Positions 26,823 to 35,670 of a stretch of 64,000 bases of DNA are shown one piece after another. How positions within the stretch are numbered: the stretch's first letter is position 1; every line of letters starts with the position of its first letter. Position numbers and translations under genes: made by a program. Location of the stretch: assembly GCA_965183885.1 (NCBI GenBank), contig OZ238992.1:434001-498000 (forward strand), written 5' to 3'. The DNA is from UWMA-0277 sp965183885 (GTDB lineage Bacteria; Bacteroidota; Bacteroidia; Flavobacteriales; BACL11). The notes below the pieces were generated by a model. The model searched no databases and was not told the DNA's origin. It worked only from the letters and a program-made list of their open reading frames with translations.

Positions 26823-27641
26823 ATGTTAATTAATACAAAAAGCACAATTACTAATGCCCTAGACTTACTCCAAGAAGCAGATGTAATTGTAGTTTTTGCA
26901 GGAGCAGGAATGAGTGTTGATTCAGGAATTGAACAATTTAGAGGTAATGATGGTATTTGGACTAAATCTATACTTATTAACGGGGAGAAAGTTGATTACC
27001 CAAATCTAATGACACATAATGCATTTATTGAAAAACCTGAGTTAGCATGGGGGCTTATTGGGAACTTAATAAAGAAATACACTTCAACAACACCTCACAA
27101 AGGATATAGCAAGCTGCTTAATATTGTTAGTAACAAAGAGTATTTTATTGTAACCTCTAATTGTGATGAACAATTTCAGAAAGCAGGTTTTGATGAAAAT
27201 AAGATTTTAGAATGTCATGGTTCAGCCTACGATATGCAATGCTTAAATATCAAACACAAAGAGATTTGGATTACACCAAAAGTAGATGTAAATATTAAAA
27301 CTAACAAAGCTAAATCTATTCCAAAATGTCCAGAGTGCGGTTCTAATTGCAGACCAAACATTTCACTATTTGGCGATTGGTTTTGGCTTTCTACAAAAGC
27401 TAAACATCAACAGGAACGATATACTAACTGGAAAAAAGAAATACTACCAAATTATAAAAATATTGTAGCTTTAGAAATTGGGGCAGGGAAAACAATCCCT
27501 ACCATTAGAAAGGCAGCAGAGAACTTTAGTAAAAGTAAATATCCACTCATCAGGTTAAACCCAAAAGATTTTAATTGCAAACAAGCCAATCATATTTCTA
27601 TTCCTCTAAAAGCAGAAGAGTTTCTTTTATTAGTTCAATAA
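26823..27641 (+). CDS. Sir2-family NAD-dependent protein (sirtuin)
   Basis: A 272-residue single-domain sirtuin. NAD-binding motifs are VVFAGAGMSVDSGIEQFRG and VTSNCDEQFQKAGF. The catalytic His is in LECHGSAYDMQC, and a zinc ribbon (CPECGSNCRPN) precedes the SLFGD motif. Canonical sirtuins deacylate lysines. Bacterial Sir2 domains in defence systems instead destroy NAD, but those usually have fused or adjacent partners, and none is visible here. The gene stands alone with its own promoter-like TAACTTTG. A deacylase or a stand-alone NADase are both possible. Confidence 0.85.
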   Translation: MLINTKSTITNALDLLQEADVIVVFAGAGMSVDSGIEQFRGNDGIWTKSILINGEKVDYPNLMTHNAFIEKPELAWGLIGNLIKKYTSTTPHKGYSKLLNIVSNKEYFIVTSNCDEQFQKAGFDENKILECHGSAYDMQCLNIKHKEIWITPKVDVNIKTNKAKSIPKCPECGSNCRPNISLFGDWFWLSTKAKHQQERYTNWKKEILPNYKNIVALEIGAGKTIPTIRKAAENFSKSKYPLIRLNPKDFNCKQANHISIPLKAEEFLLLVQ

Positions 27642-27771
27642 GCTCCTCCTCTCATCAAGTTAAATACATCTAAAAATTACGATAAATAAACAAAAGCATA
27701 CTTTGGTTTAGTATTTGAATACGATAAATCAATTATTTTGAGGTTCAGAAAAAGATGTATAGTTTTACAAC

Positions 27772-30567
27772 ATGAATAAACTATTCCTACTTTCATTTTT
27801 CTTGCTATCAAACTTGATTTCTGCTCAAGAATTATCTTACAAACTACTTAATAAAGCTAACGGGCTATCTTCCAATACTGCACTTACCTTATGTGAAGAC
27901 AAACAAGGGTATTTATGGATAGGAACTACTTTTGGATTAAATAAGTATGATGGAAACTCTATTACTCATTACAATAAATCGGATGGATTAAACAGCAACT
28001 ATATTAACATTCTCTTCTCTGATAATAACAATAATTTATGGGTTGGAACGCAAGAGGGAATAAATAGAATTAGTAATAATATAATTGAAAATATTAATCT
28101 TCAAAACAACTCTGAATACTCTAATGAGGTAACAGCAATTAATCAGTTTAGAGAGGAAATAATATTAGGTACTGAAGATGGGCTATATTCACTGGATAAA
28201 GATGAGTTTACAAGAGGAAATATAACATCTTCAGTACAGTCAATTACTATAACTGATAGCACATTATGGGTGGCAACAAGTGTAGGTCTTTATGAAATAA
28301 ATACTGACACTAATTTCTATCCTGAATATTTAGGAAATTGCAAAGTACTAAAGAATGATACAGCAACATTTTTATTTGCAGATAATGACTTGATAAACTT
28401 GGAAGATAAAAGCAAAATCAACTTACCTTTTAAATCTAGTATTAAGGATATAGTTACTCAAAATGGGAAGATTGTTTTAGGTAGTTATGGTGATGGGATT
28501 TGGTTGCTTGATGAAGATGGTATAACTCAAATAACTGGTAAAGGAAAATACTTTGACAGAACTATAGAGCAAGTTATACTAACCCATGATAATGAACTTT
28601 GGATTGCTTCAAATTCAGGAGTAACACACATAAAAGAATCAACCTTCAAACCTTATTACAAAGAAAATACTAAGGGTATTTTTCCTGTATTATGGAAAAA
28701 TAATCAACTATTCTTTGGTGGGGCTAATGGAGTTTCAACTCTAAAAAACGGAACAATAATTAAACACCCAATCAGTGAAAATCTAAGAGAAAAATTTATA
28801 TTAAGTATAGGTGCTAATGAGCAAGGAGAAATATGTGCAACAGGGATTGGTGGAGAAGTTTTCAAGTTAAATAATGACAAATTCACTAAGATTAAAGGCT
28901 TGTCAAAGGTTTTAACCGAATCGTACATTTATGATATTTGCGCAAATGACACAGCTACTTTTTATGCAGCTAGTAGCAATTTATTTTATTCCAAAGGAGA
29001 TAGATTTTTTAGGTTTAGAATATGTCCAATAGGCGGAATGAACTATGATATTTTAAATACTAAAGAGGGCTTATGGATTGCAAGTTCAAAAGGATTAATT
29101 TTTTGGAATGGAAAGGACACAATACTCTATAATGAAAAACAAGGAATGCAAAGTCATTCCCTTAAAGTATTGGAAGAAGATGGCTATGGAAACATATGGA
29201 TAGGAACAACCTTACATGGTCTAATTAAATTTGATGGAAACAATTTTACTCATTACTATTACGAAATAACTAATCCTGAAATCAAATCCTTACAATGGGA
29301 CAAGTACAGAAATTGCCTTTGGGCAGGAACAAATGAAGGATTAAATAAGTTATATTTTGACAGTATTGGTACTTATATATCTACTGAACAATTTTCTGAT
29401 GAAAATGGATACCCCATTGACTTTTGCCACAATAAAAGTTTAGCATTATTACCCGACAGTTCACTACTAATTGCTTTTAATATCATTGGCACTGAAAAAG
29501 ATTATATTCACAGGTACAAGGGAGAGAAAACAAAAGAAAATATTGAAATTCCTAGCGTTATTATCACTGGTGTAAGTGTGAATAATATCAAACGCTTGAA
29601 AGCTGAATTGAACCTTAATCATAAAGAGAATGATGTAAGTATTGACTTTACAGCAGTGCATTTGTTGAGAGGTAAATATTTTGAGTTTCAATGGAGGTTA
29701 AATAATGAAAAATGGAGCGAAAGCACAACTCAAAGAAATGTGTATTTTCATAATCTAGCAACTGGAAAATACAACTTTCAAATTAGAACCAAACTACCTA
29801 ATCAAGAGTGGTCAACAGTAAATGAAACTAGATTTACAATTCATCCTCCTTTTTGGAAAACTTGGTGGTTCATATTACTCATTATTATAGCATTTACCTT
29901 TACTATCATTTGGCTTGTGAAAAGGAAAATCAAAAATAGCTTGCAGCAAGAACAAAGAAATTTGAGCTACCTTAAAAAACAAGCTGAACTAGAACTAAAA
30001 GCAGTCAGAGCACAGCTTAATCCTCACTTTTTATTTAATGTTTTAAATTCAATTCAGGATTTGTTACTAGATAATGATGAAGAAAATGCTAGGATTTATT
30101 TATCGGATTGCTCACAGCTAATGAGATTGGTTTTAGACTATTCATCCAAAGATAGCATTACACTTGCAAAAGAATTAGAGTTATTAAAAAAATATCTAAA
30201 GCTAGAAAAACTAAGATTTGGAAATGAGCTAAATATAGAGTGGAACATAAAAGCAAATCTGGAGGAAAATTATGTGCCACCTCTAATTTTACAACCTTAT
30301 GTTGAAAATGCAATTAAGCACGGAATAGAAACAAAAGGGAAAATTAGTATTGATATTTTTGAAGATAAAAATACGATTACTTGCATCATTCAGGATGATG
30401 GAATAGGCTTTCAAAATGAGAACCCCTTACATGAGTCTAAAGGGTTAAAATTGATGCAAGAAAGATTAGACTCTTTAAATCAGCTTGCTAATTCTAATAA
30501 AAATAGTCAAGAAATAATTAACCTTGATAAGGGAACTAAAGTTATACTTAAACTAAGTAAAATATGA
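27772..30567 (+). CDS. Two-component-propeller sensor histidine kinase (LytS/His_kinase type)
   Basis: A 931-residue protein. A signal peptide (FLLSFFLLSNLISAQ) precedes a periplasmic seven-bladed-type propeller built of reg_prop repeats (GYLWIGTTFGLNKYDG, NNLWVGTQEGINRIS, GNIWIGTTLHGLIKFDG), then a Y_Y_Y domain (FEFQWRLNNEKWSES) and one transmembrane helix (FILLIIIAFTFTIIWLV). The cytoplasmic kinase has the phospho-acceptor QLNPHFLFNVLNSIQD and HATPase motifs PYVENAIKHG and DDGIGF. It senses an external ligand and phosphorylates the LytTR regulator that overlaps it by 4 bases. The ligand is unknown; the neighbouring copper cluster is a candidate target. Confidence 0.93.
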   Translation: MNKLFLLSFFLLSNLISAQELSYKLLNKANGLSSNTALTLCEDKQGYLWIGTTFGLNKYDGNSITHYNKSDGLNSNYINILFSDNNNNLWVGTQEGINRISNNIIENINLQNNSEYSNEVTAINQFREEIILGTEDGLYSLDKDEFTRGNITSSVQSITITDSTLWVATSVGLYEINTDTNFYPEYLGNCKVLKNDTATFLFADNDLINLEDKSKINLPFKSSIKDIVTQNGKIVLGSYGDGIWLLDEDGITQITGKGKYFDRTIEQVILTHDNELWIASNSGVTHIKESTFKPYYKENTKGIFPVLWKNNQLFFGGANGVSTLKNGTIIKHPISENLREKFILSIGANEQGEICATGIGGEVFKLNNDKFTKIKGLSKVLTESYIYDICANDTATFYAASSNLFYSKGDRFFRFRICPIGGMNYDILNTKEGLWIASSKGLIFWNGKDTILYNEKQGMQSHSLKVLEEDGYGNIWIGTTLHGLIKFDGNNFTHYYYEITNPEIKSLQWDKYRNCLWAGTNEGLNKLYFDSIGTYISTEQFSDENGYPIDFCHNKSLALLPDSSLLIAFNIIGTEKDYIHRYKGEKTKENIEIPSVIITGVSVNNIKRLKAELNLNHKENDVSIDFTAVHLLRGKYFEFQWRLNNEKWSESTTQRNVYFHNLATGKYNFQIRTKLPNQEWSTVNETRFTIHPPFWKTWWFILLIIIAFTFTIIWLVKRKIKNSLQQEQRNLSYLKKQAELELKAVRAQLNPHFLFNVLNSIQDLLLDNDEENARIYLSDCSQLMRLVLDYSSKDSITLAKELELLKKYLKLEKLRFGNELNIEWNIKANLEENYVPPLILQPYVENAIKHGIETKGKISIDIFEDKNTITCIIQDDGIGFQNENPLHESKGLKLMQERLDSLNQLANSNKNSQEIINLDKGTKVILKLSKI

Positions 30568-31316
30568 TAAAAGCACTTATTGTTGATGATGAACTAAAAG
30601 CAAGAAATTCACTAAGAAAACTACTTGCAAAATATTGCCCAGATGTACAAGTTGTAGGGACGGCAGAAAATGCAATTGAAGCATTTGAGAAAATCCAAAG
30701 TTTACAGCCCAACTTGGTTTTCCTAGATATTGAAATGCCAAAAGAGAATGGGTTTAAATTATTGGAAAAATTTAAAGAAGTTAATTTTGACATTATCTTT
30801 ACTACTGCCTATTCCAATTATGCATTAAAAGCATTCCGTTATGCTGCTTTGGATTATTTAACAAAACCTATTGATTTTAGATTATTGATTGAAGCGATTG
30901 GTCGCTTTAAAAATAAACAAGAAATTGCTTCTTCTCAAAGCAGATTACATTTGTTATTGGATAACTTAAACAACAATCCTAATTCTTTTGAAAAAATAGC
31001 TTTACCTAGTGTGGATGGCTATCAATTGGTGCAAGTTAGGAATATATTGTACTGCCAAGCGAATATAAATTATACAGTTGTTCATTTGCTTGATGGAAAA
31101 GAAATAACAGCTTCTAAGCCCTTAAAAGAGTTTGAAGACCTATTGCCAAAGGAAACCTTTTTCCGTACTCATAAGTCCTTTTTAATTAACTTAAACTTGA
31201 TAGATAGCTATTGTCGTGAAGAGGATTGTGTCGTTTTAACTAATAATGTGTCTATTCCAATTTCAAGCAGACTAAAAAATTCCTTTTTGAATACAATTAA
31301 AAATTACGGGAAATAG
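30564..31316 (+). CDS. LytTR-family response regulator
   Basis: A 250-residue protein with a receiver domain (LIVDDELKARNSLRKLL, phospho-acceptor Asp in LVFLDIEMPKENGF, FTTAYSNYALKAFRY, DYLTKPID) and a C-terminal LytTR DNA-binding domain (YCQANINYTVVHLLDGKEI, FFRTHKSFLINLNLID). The start ATG overlaps the kinase stop (ATGA), so the pair is translationally coupled. LytTR regulators bind direct repeats upstream of target promoters; targets cannot be fixed from the sequence. Confidence 0.94.
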   Translation: MIKALIVDDELKARNSLRKLLAKYCPDVQVVGTAENAIEAFEKIQSLQPNLVFLDIEMPKENGFKLLEKFKEVNFDIIFTTAYSNYALKAFRYAALDYLTKPIDFRLLIEAIGRFKNKQEIASSQSRLHLLLDNLNNNPNSFEKIALPSVDGYQLVQVRNILYCQANINYTVVHLLDGKEITASKPLKEFEDLLPKETFFRTHKSFLINLNLIDSYCREEDCVVLTNNVSIPISSRLKNSFLNTIKNYGK

Positions 31317-31370
31317 CTTAAACAAAATACTTACTTTTCCGTATTAAAGATAAATCCGTATATTTGCAAA

Positions 31371-31664
31371 GTGAAAACAAAAGACAACATATCTGTAAAT
31401 TCTATATTTCCAAAACACCTATTTTGGGATATGGATATAAATATGCTCCAATTAAAACAGGATAAAGACATAATTATACCCAGAGCATTGTTTTTTACTT
31501 CTGAAAATGAATTTGAGAAGGATATTACTAATTTAGAGATTTATTTTTCTAAATCTGAAATTCTCAATACTTTAAAGGCTACAAAGGAAACAATTAGCAA
31601 TGATATTTGTAAGTTAATTTCAAGTCGTTACAATTCAAAGCCATTTTTACGCTTCAATGTGTAA
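31371..31664 (+). CDS. DUF6922-like antitoxin of the AbiEii pair
   Basis: A 97-residue protein from a GTG start (VKTKDNISVNS). The block FPKHLFWDMDINMLQL resembles DUF6922 proteins that precede AbiEii nucleotidyltransferase toxins in Bacteroidota. The later part has IYFSKSEILNTLKATKETI. It overlaps the toxin start as TAATG, which supports co-expression. No DNA-binding domain is obvious. Role as antitoxin is inferred from pairing. Confidence 0.7.
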   Translation: MKTKDNISVNSIFPKHLFWDMDINMLQLKQDKDIIIPRALFFTSENEFEKDITNLEIYFSKSEILNTLKATKETISNDICKLISSRYNSKPFLRFNV

Positions 31665-32389
31665 TGGAAGTTTCAGCACCCTTACTCAATACCCTAAAAA
31701 AACTACAAAATTTACCTTCACTAAAACAATTTGCTTTAGGTGGTGGTACAAATTTAGCACTTAGGTTCAAACATAGAATATCAATTGATATTGATTTATT
31801 TTGCACTGAAATTATTGGTAGGAAGGGTTTTGAAAATATTGAAAAGGAATTAAAAGAATTTTTTGGAAAATCTGTTTTAGCTTTTACATACCCATGTAAT
31901 GAAAACGACCAATTTATCTTTGCAAGATGTTTGATATTATCAGAAGGGGAAACTATTAAAATAGAACTACTTCAGAATTTTAAATTATTATATCCAATAG
32001 AGCTCATAAATGGAACAAGAATGTGTTCCTTACAGGATATTGGAATATTCAAACTAATTAGCCTTGCTAATCGTTCAGCAAATAAGGATGTATATGATTT
32101 GGATTTTATAACGGATGAAATTCCATTAATTGAATTATATAAAAGCTTAATCAAAAAGCAGGAGAAATATAATGCTGAATCAGATAAAAATATATTTGAT
32201 TTAGATAATACTAACCCAAATATTAAGCCTGAACTATTATTATCTTTTGATACAGCAACAACAGGAAGTCTAAACAGACCTTCTCATTCTAATGATAGAA
32301 TTGTAGTGTTAGAAGGAAGTAAAAACTGGCTATCCGCTAGAAATTCTTGGAAGACCAAAGTCAGAAACTTAATTCAAGTTGTTAGATAA
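31664..32389 (+). CDS. AbiEii/AbiGii-type nucleotidyltransferase toxin
   Basis: A 241-residue nucleotidyltransferase with FALGGGTNLALRFKHRISIDIDLFC, the GG-(x)-S/D-x-D pattern of DUF1814/AbiEii enzymes, and a downstream SLQDIGIFKLISLANRSANKDVYDLDFI. In characterised type IV AbiE systems the enzyme transfers nucleotides to tRNA or other targets and arrests growth. The last 60 residues (TTGSLNRPSHSNDRIVV and on) are unlike the usual family tail and may be species-specific. It overlaps its partner gene. Confidence 0.82.
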   Translation: MEVSAPLLNTLKKLQNLPSLKQFALGGGTNLALRFKHRISIDIDLFCTEIIGRKGFENIEKELKEFFGKSVLAFTYPCNENDQFIFARCLILSEGETIKIELLQNFKLLYPIELINGTRMCSLQDIGIFKLISLANRSANKDVYDLDFITDEIPLIELYKSLIKKQEKYNAESDKNIFDLDNTNPNIKPELLLSFDTATTGSLNRPSHSNDRIVVLEGSKNWLSARNSWKTKVRNLIQVVR

Positions 32390-32521
32390 CACAATTATTT
32401 TTTACGGAAAATAACTAAAAGCATACGCTTATTTGCTTTTAAGGTACGCTTAATAAATTGCTAAAATCACCTCATTTATTGTCTTTACTTTTGGACTATT
32501 ATTAACCAAAAAATAAAGAAA

Positions 32522-33004
32522 ATGAAAAAAATATTTACGAAATTAAGTTTTGCTATACTAGCAATTGGTACAATGAGTATGTTATTTACTTCTTGTGCAG
32601 AAGAAGAGGTTTTAGGGTGTATTGACCCAATTGCAGATAACTATGATGGAGATGCTGATGTTACTGATGGAAGTTGCGAATATTCAGGAGAGATAGTTTT
32701 CTGGTATAACCAATCTACTTCACAAGCTTTGATAAATGATGCTGCTACTGCTTTAACTTACTATGTGGATGGCAAAGTTGTTGGTTCTTCTGCAACTTCA
32801 GTTTATTGGACAGGAGCTCCAGAATGTGGACAGGCTGCATCAGTTACTGTTATAAAAGATTTAGGTAATGCTAAAAACAAATCATATACCTTTTCAGTAC
32901 AAGACGATATGGAGTATGAATACTGGTCTGGAATTGCAAATTTTACAGCTAATACTTGTGTTGCTACTGAATTAGATGGAAGTGGAATAAAGCTTAAAAA
33001 ATAG
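32522..33004 (+). CDS. Lipoprotein with one Cys-repeat (DGSC-type) motif
   Basis: A 160-residue protein with a lipoprotein signal (LAIGTMSMLFTSC). One copy of the repeat GCIDPIADNYDGDADVTDGSCEY follows directly (abbreviated here: GCIDPIADNYDGDAD); the same motif is tandemly used in the large T9SS protein at 60381. The remainder (YVDGKVVGSSATSVYWTGAPECG) looks like a small beta domain. Function unknown. It leads a three-gene set with the two T9SS-type genes downstream, 2 bases from the next start. Confidence 0.7.
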   Translation: MKKIFTKLSFAILAIGTMSMLFTSCAEEEVLGCIDPIADNYDGDADVTDGSCEYSGEIVFWYNQSTSQALINDAATALTYYVDGKVVGSSATSVYWTGAPECGQAASVTVIKDLGNAKNKSYTFSVQDDMEYEYWSGIANFTANTCVATELDGSGIKLKK

Positions 33005-33006
33005 AG

Positions 33007-33459
33007 ATGAATAAAACACTATTTATTTTAGTAATATTAACAGTGTTTAGCTTATCAAGTTTCTCACAACAATTATCCCCTGAGTTAGTTTCTAATTCAG
33101 GCGGGTATTTTGTGAATAATTCATCTTTAGAATGGAGCTTAGGAGAAATCAGCATTGAAAACTACAATCAGCTTTCTGAAGGATTTCATCAGCCAACTAT
33201 TTCTATTTTAAATATTGAGGAACAATCAGAACTTGATATTGATATTTTTCCAAACCCAACAGTAGAAAAAATCAATATTCACTCATCAAAAAACGCTAAG
33301 GTTAGCTTATCATTATTAGATGTAAATGGAAGAATTGTTTACAAAGAAATTTTCTCAAAAGAAATTGAGTTAAACCTATCAAATCAACCTTCTGGAATAT
33401 ACATTTTACACCTAGAACAAGACAACTTAAAATCAACCTTCAAAATACAAAAACTATGA
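33007..33459 (+). CDS. T9SS type A sorting-domain protein, short
   Basis: A 150-residue exported protein. The signal peptide (LVILTVFSLSSFSQ) is followed by SNSGGYFVNNSSLEWSLGEISIEN and LSEGFHQP, a small module that often comes right before a sorting domain in Bacteroidota. A T9SS type A domain begins at DIFPNPTVEKINIHS and ends with IYILHLEQDNLKSTFKIQKL. It would be exported across the outer membrane and attached to the surface. The stop overlaps the next gene's ATG. Confidence 0.8.
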   Translation: MNKTLFILVILTVFSLSSFSQQLSPELVSNSGGYFVNNSSLEWSLGEISIENYNQLSEGFHQPTISILNIEEQSELDIDIFPNPTVEKINIHSSKNAKVSLSLLDVNGRIVYKEIFSKEIELNLSNQPSGIYILHLEQDNLKSTFKIQKL

Positions 33460-33941
33460 AAATATTAAATTTTCTTTTCACAATCTGTATAAGTACAAGC
33501 TTATTTGCACAAACACCAACTGCATTCAAATACCAAGCAGTTGCTAGGGATAACTCTGGTATTGCAATAAGCAATCAAAATATAGGTTTCAAAATTGCAA
33601 TACTTCAAGGAACATCAAGCGGAACAAATGTTTATGAAGAGATGCATATTGCCAACTCCAACAACAATGGTTTAGTAAATTTAGAAATTGGTAATGGAGC
33701 TGTTTTATCTGGTGATTTCACTTTGATTGATTGGGCTAATGATGAGTTCTTTTTAGAAATATCAATGGATGAAACGGGTGGAACAAATTACCTGCTAATG
33801 GGAACATCACAATTACTTTCTGTTCCTTATGCTATGGTATCTGAAAGAACTGAGAATATTCCTGATAACATTATTGTTAATACAATAGGAATAAATGACT
33901 TGATTGTAATCCGTCAAACCAAAGTGGACTGTTTAGTGTAA
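33456..33941 (+). pseudogene. Exported 'FKYQAVARD' protein truncated by the IS
   Basis: A signal peptide (ILNFLFTICISTSLFAQ) is followed by the common Bacteroidota N-terminal module: TAFKYQAVARDNSGIAISNQ, FKIAILQGTSSGTNVYEE, FLEISMDETGGTNY, LMGTSQLLSVPYAMVSE. The normal frame ends at 33904 where the IS begins. The last 12 codons (IRQTKVDCLV) are IS sequence. The C-terminal part, expected to be much longer, is absent here. It overlaps the upstream gene by 4 bases, so it was the third gene of that set. Confidence 0.8.
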
Positions 33942-33990
33942 AAGTCTAGTATATAGTTTTTGTTAATTTTAACCTTTTAAATTAATAAAG

Positions 33991-34338
33991 ATGAAAGACA
34001 AAGAAAACGCAATGAAGTTCATAAAAGAACTAAAAAGAAAGACAAGAAAGAGGTACAACTCTGAAGAGAAAATAGCAGTTGTATTAGCTGGATTTAAACA
34101 AGAGGAGTCCATAGCTCAGATATGCAGGAATCATGGGATAACTCCTGCAACCTATTATAAATGGTCTAAGGATTTTATGGAGGCAGGGAAACACAGATTG
34201 CAAGGAGATACTTTGAGAGAGGCAAACACTTCTGATGTGAAGAAACTTAAGAGAGAAAATGAAGAACTCACCCATATGTTTAAGGAGGTTAGTTTGGAGC
34301 TTAGGGTTCTGAAAAAAAACAACACTTCAGAAAAATAG
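33991..34338 (+). CDS. IS3-family OrfA (HTH)
   Basis: A 115-residue OrfA with KRYNSEEKIAVVLAGFKQEE and QICRNHGITPATYYKWSKDFM, the transposase-8 helix-turn-helix, and a leucine-zipper-like tail (LKRENEELTHMFKEVSLEL). Near its end CTG AAA AAA AAC contains the slippery heptamer A-AAA-AAC. OrfB is open in the -1 frame from there, so a fused OrfAB by programmed frameshift is likely. The protein is identical to that of copy 2. Confidence 0.9.
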   Translation: MKDKENAMKFIKELKRKTRKRYNSEEKIAVVLAGFKQEESIAQICRNHGITPATYYKWSKDFMEAGKHRLQGDTLREANTSDVKKLKRENEELTHMFKEVSLELRVLKKNNTSEK

Positions 34339-34340
34339 GG

Positions 34341-35330
34341 ATGAAATATAGAAGATACAAGCAAACAGAAAAAATGGAGATTATCAAAATAATAGAAGGC
34401 TCAGAACTGGGAGTAAAACCTACTCTTAAGGAACTGAACATTCACTCCAGTACATTCTATAAATGGTATGGTAGATACCATGAAAATGGTTTTGATGGTC
34501 TTGCTCCAAAAAAGAGAAAAAGGAGTAAGTTTTGGAATAAAATACCAGATAAACTAATTGATAAAACAGTTAAAGTAGCATTGGAAAGACCAGAACTATC
34601 ACCAAGGGAGTTAGCTGCACACATAACAGATGAAAGGGGTTATTTCATCTCAGAGTCTTCTGTTTACAGAATACTAAAAGCAAGAGGATTGATAACTACT
34701 CCAACCCATATTGTAATGGCTGCTGGAAAGAAGTTTAAAGACCAACCCTCAAGAGTGCATTAGCAATGGCAAACTGACTTTACCTACTTTAAAATCAAGA
34801 ATTATGGTTGGTATTATTTATCCACTATTATGGATGATTACTCCAGGTATATTGTGAGCTGGGAACTCTGTGAAAGAATGAAAACTGAGGATGTAAAAAG
34901 AAGTATTGATACTGCAATTTACAATGCAAACCTTGAAGGAAAACAACTCCCAAGGTTATTGTCTGACAATGGAAGTTGTTATATCTCTAATGAGTTAAAA
35001 TCCTATTTATCAGATATAGGAATGGGTCATGTTAGAGGAAAACCTAATCATCCTCAAACTCAGGGAAAGATAGAGAGATATCACAGATCAATGAAAAATA
35101 TTGTTAAACTGCATCATTACTACAATCCTTCAGAGTTAGAAATAGCGTTAAATGAATGGGTGGAGTATTACAATAATGAAAGATATCATGAATCTTTAGG
35201 AAATGTAACTCCCTCTGATGTGTATTTTGGAAGGGAAGAAAAAATCCTTCAAAAAAGGAAGGAAACCAAGCTAAAAACAATACAAAAAAGAAGACAAGAA
35301 TATTTACAACAAAAGCTGAAATCAGCATAA
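34341..35330 (+). pseudogene. IS3-family OrfB, inactivated by an amber codon
   Basis: The frame encodes a DDE integrase (rve) protein but is cut at TAG 34761-34763, where copy 2 has CAG in the same context (a C-to-T change). After the stop the frame continues with WQTDFTYFKI, MDDYSRYIVSWE, RLLSDNGSCYIS and HPQTQGKIERYH, all still intact. Other changes against copy 2 are few (YHENGF for YHKNGF, EIALNEW for EIAINEW, LKSA for LISA). So the inactivation is recent. Confidence 0.92.
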
Positions 35331-35397
35331 TTATGAAAAACGAAAACTATTTACTAACTTTACAAAAAATTATTCCACTTTGGTATGAAGACGTACA

Positions 35398-35670
35398 AGC
35401 CAGTTGACTTTTCTGTTTCTCTTCCTTTTTTAACGCTATCATACGAATATTATCAGGTTTCAAAACCTGCATTATTTACTCATAATCATTATGATGACGC
35501 ACCGCCTCTGGTGAATAAGCCCATATTGTCCCAGATACAGTCTTTCCTTTTATAAGATTTAGTTTTATTGATATATAGCTTTTTTGCTATGTAACAAATG
35601 TTACAATCTATTTCAAATAGCTTGTTTTATTTTGTATCGAACAATATTACTAATTAAAAATCTTATAAAA
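35398..35670. other. Gene remnant and leader ahead of the thioredoxin-like gene
   Basis: On the minus strand 35476-35580 reads as an open tail of about 35 codons (KLNLIKGKTVSGTIWAYSP, then EAVRHHNDYE-stop) with no start, like the 3' end of a lost gene cut near the IS. On the plus strand no gene is seen before 35671; the in-frame codons 35584-35670 are leader, not a signal peptide. Confidence 0.4.

Larger units (their letters stand above)
33905..35397 (+). mobile_element. IS3-family insertion sequence, copy 1 (transposase disrupted)
   Basis: The element is 1493 bp, the same length as copy 2 at 52045-53537. It has imperfect terminal inverted repeats of about 26 bp: TGTAATCCGTCAAACC... on the left and, reverse-complemented, TGTACGTCTTCATACC... 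on the right, sharing ACCAAAGTGGA. It holds orfA and orfB in the -1 frame arrangement of IS3/IS150. No target-site duplication is visible at the ends. Confidence 0.9.

Noticed and set aside
35584..35670. Longer start for the thioredoxin-like T9SS protein
   Set aside because: The upstream in-frame codons place a second hydrophobic stretch before the signal peptide; the Met at 35671 gives a normal one.
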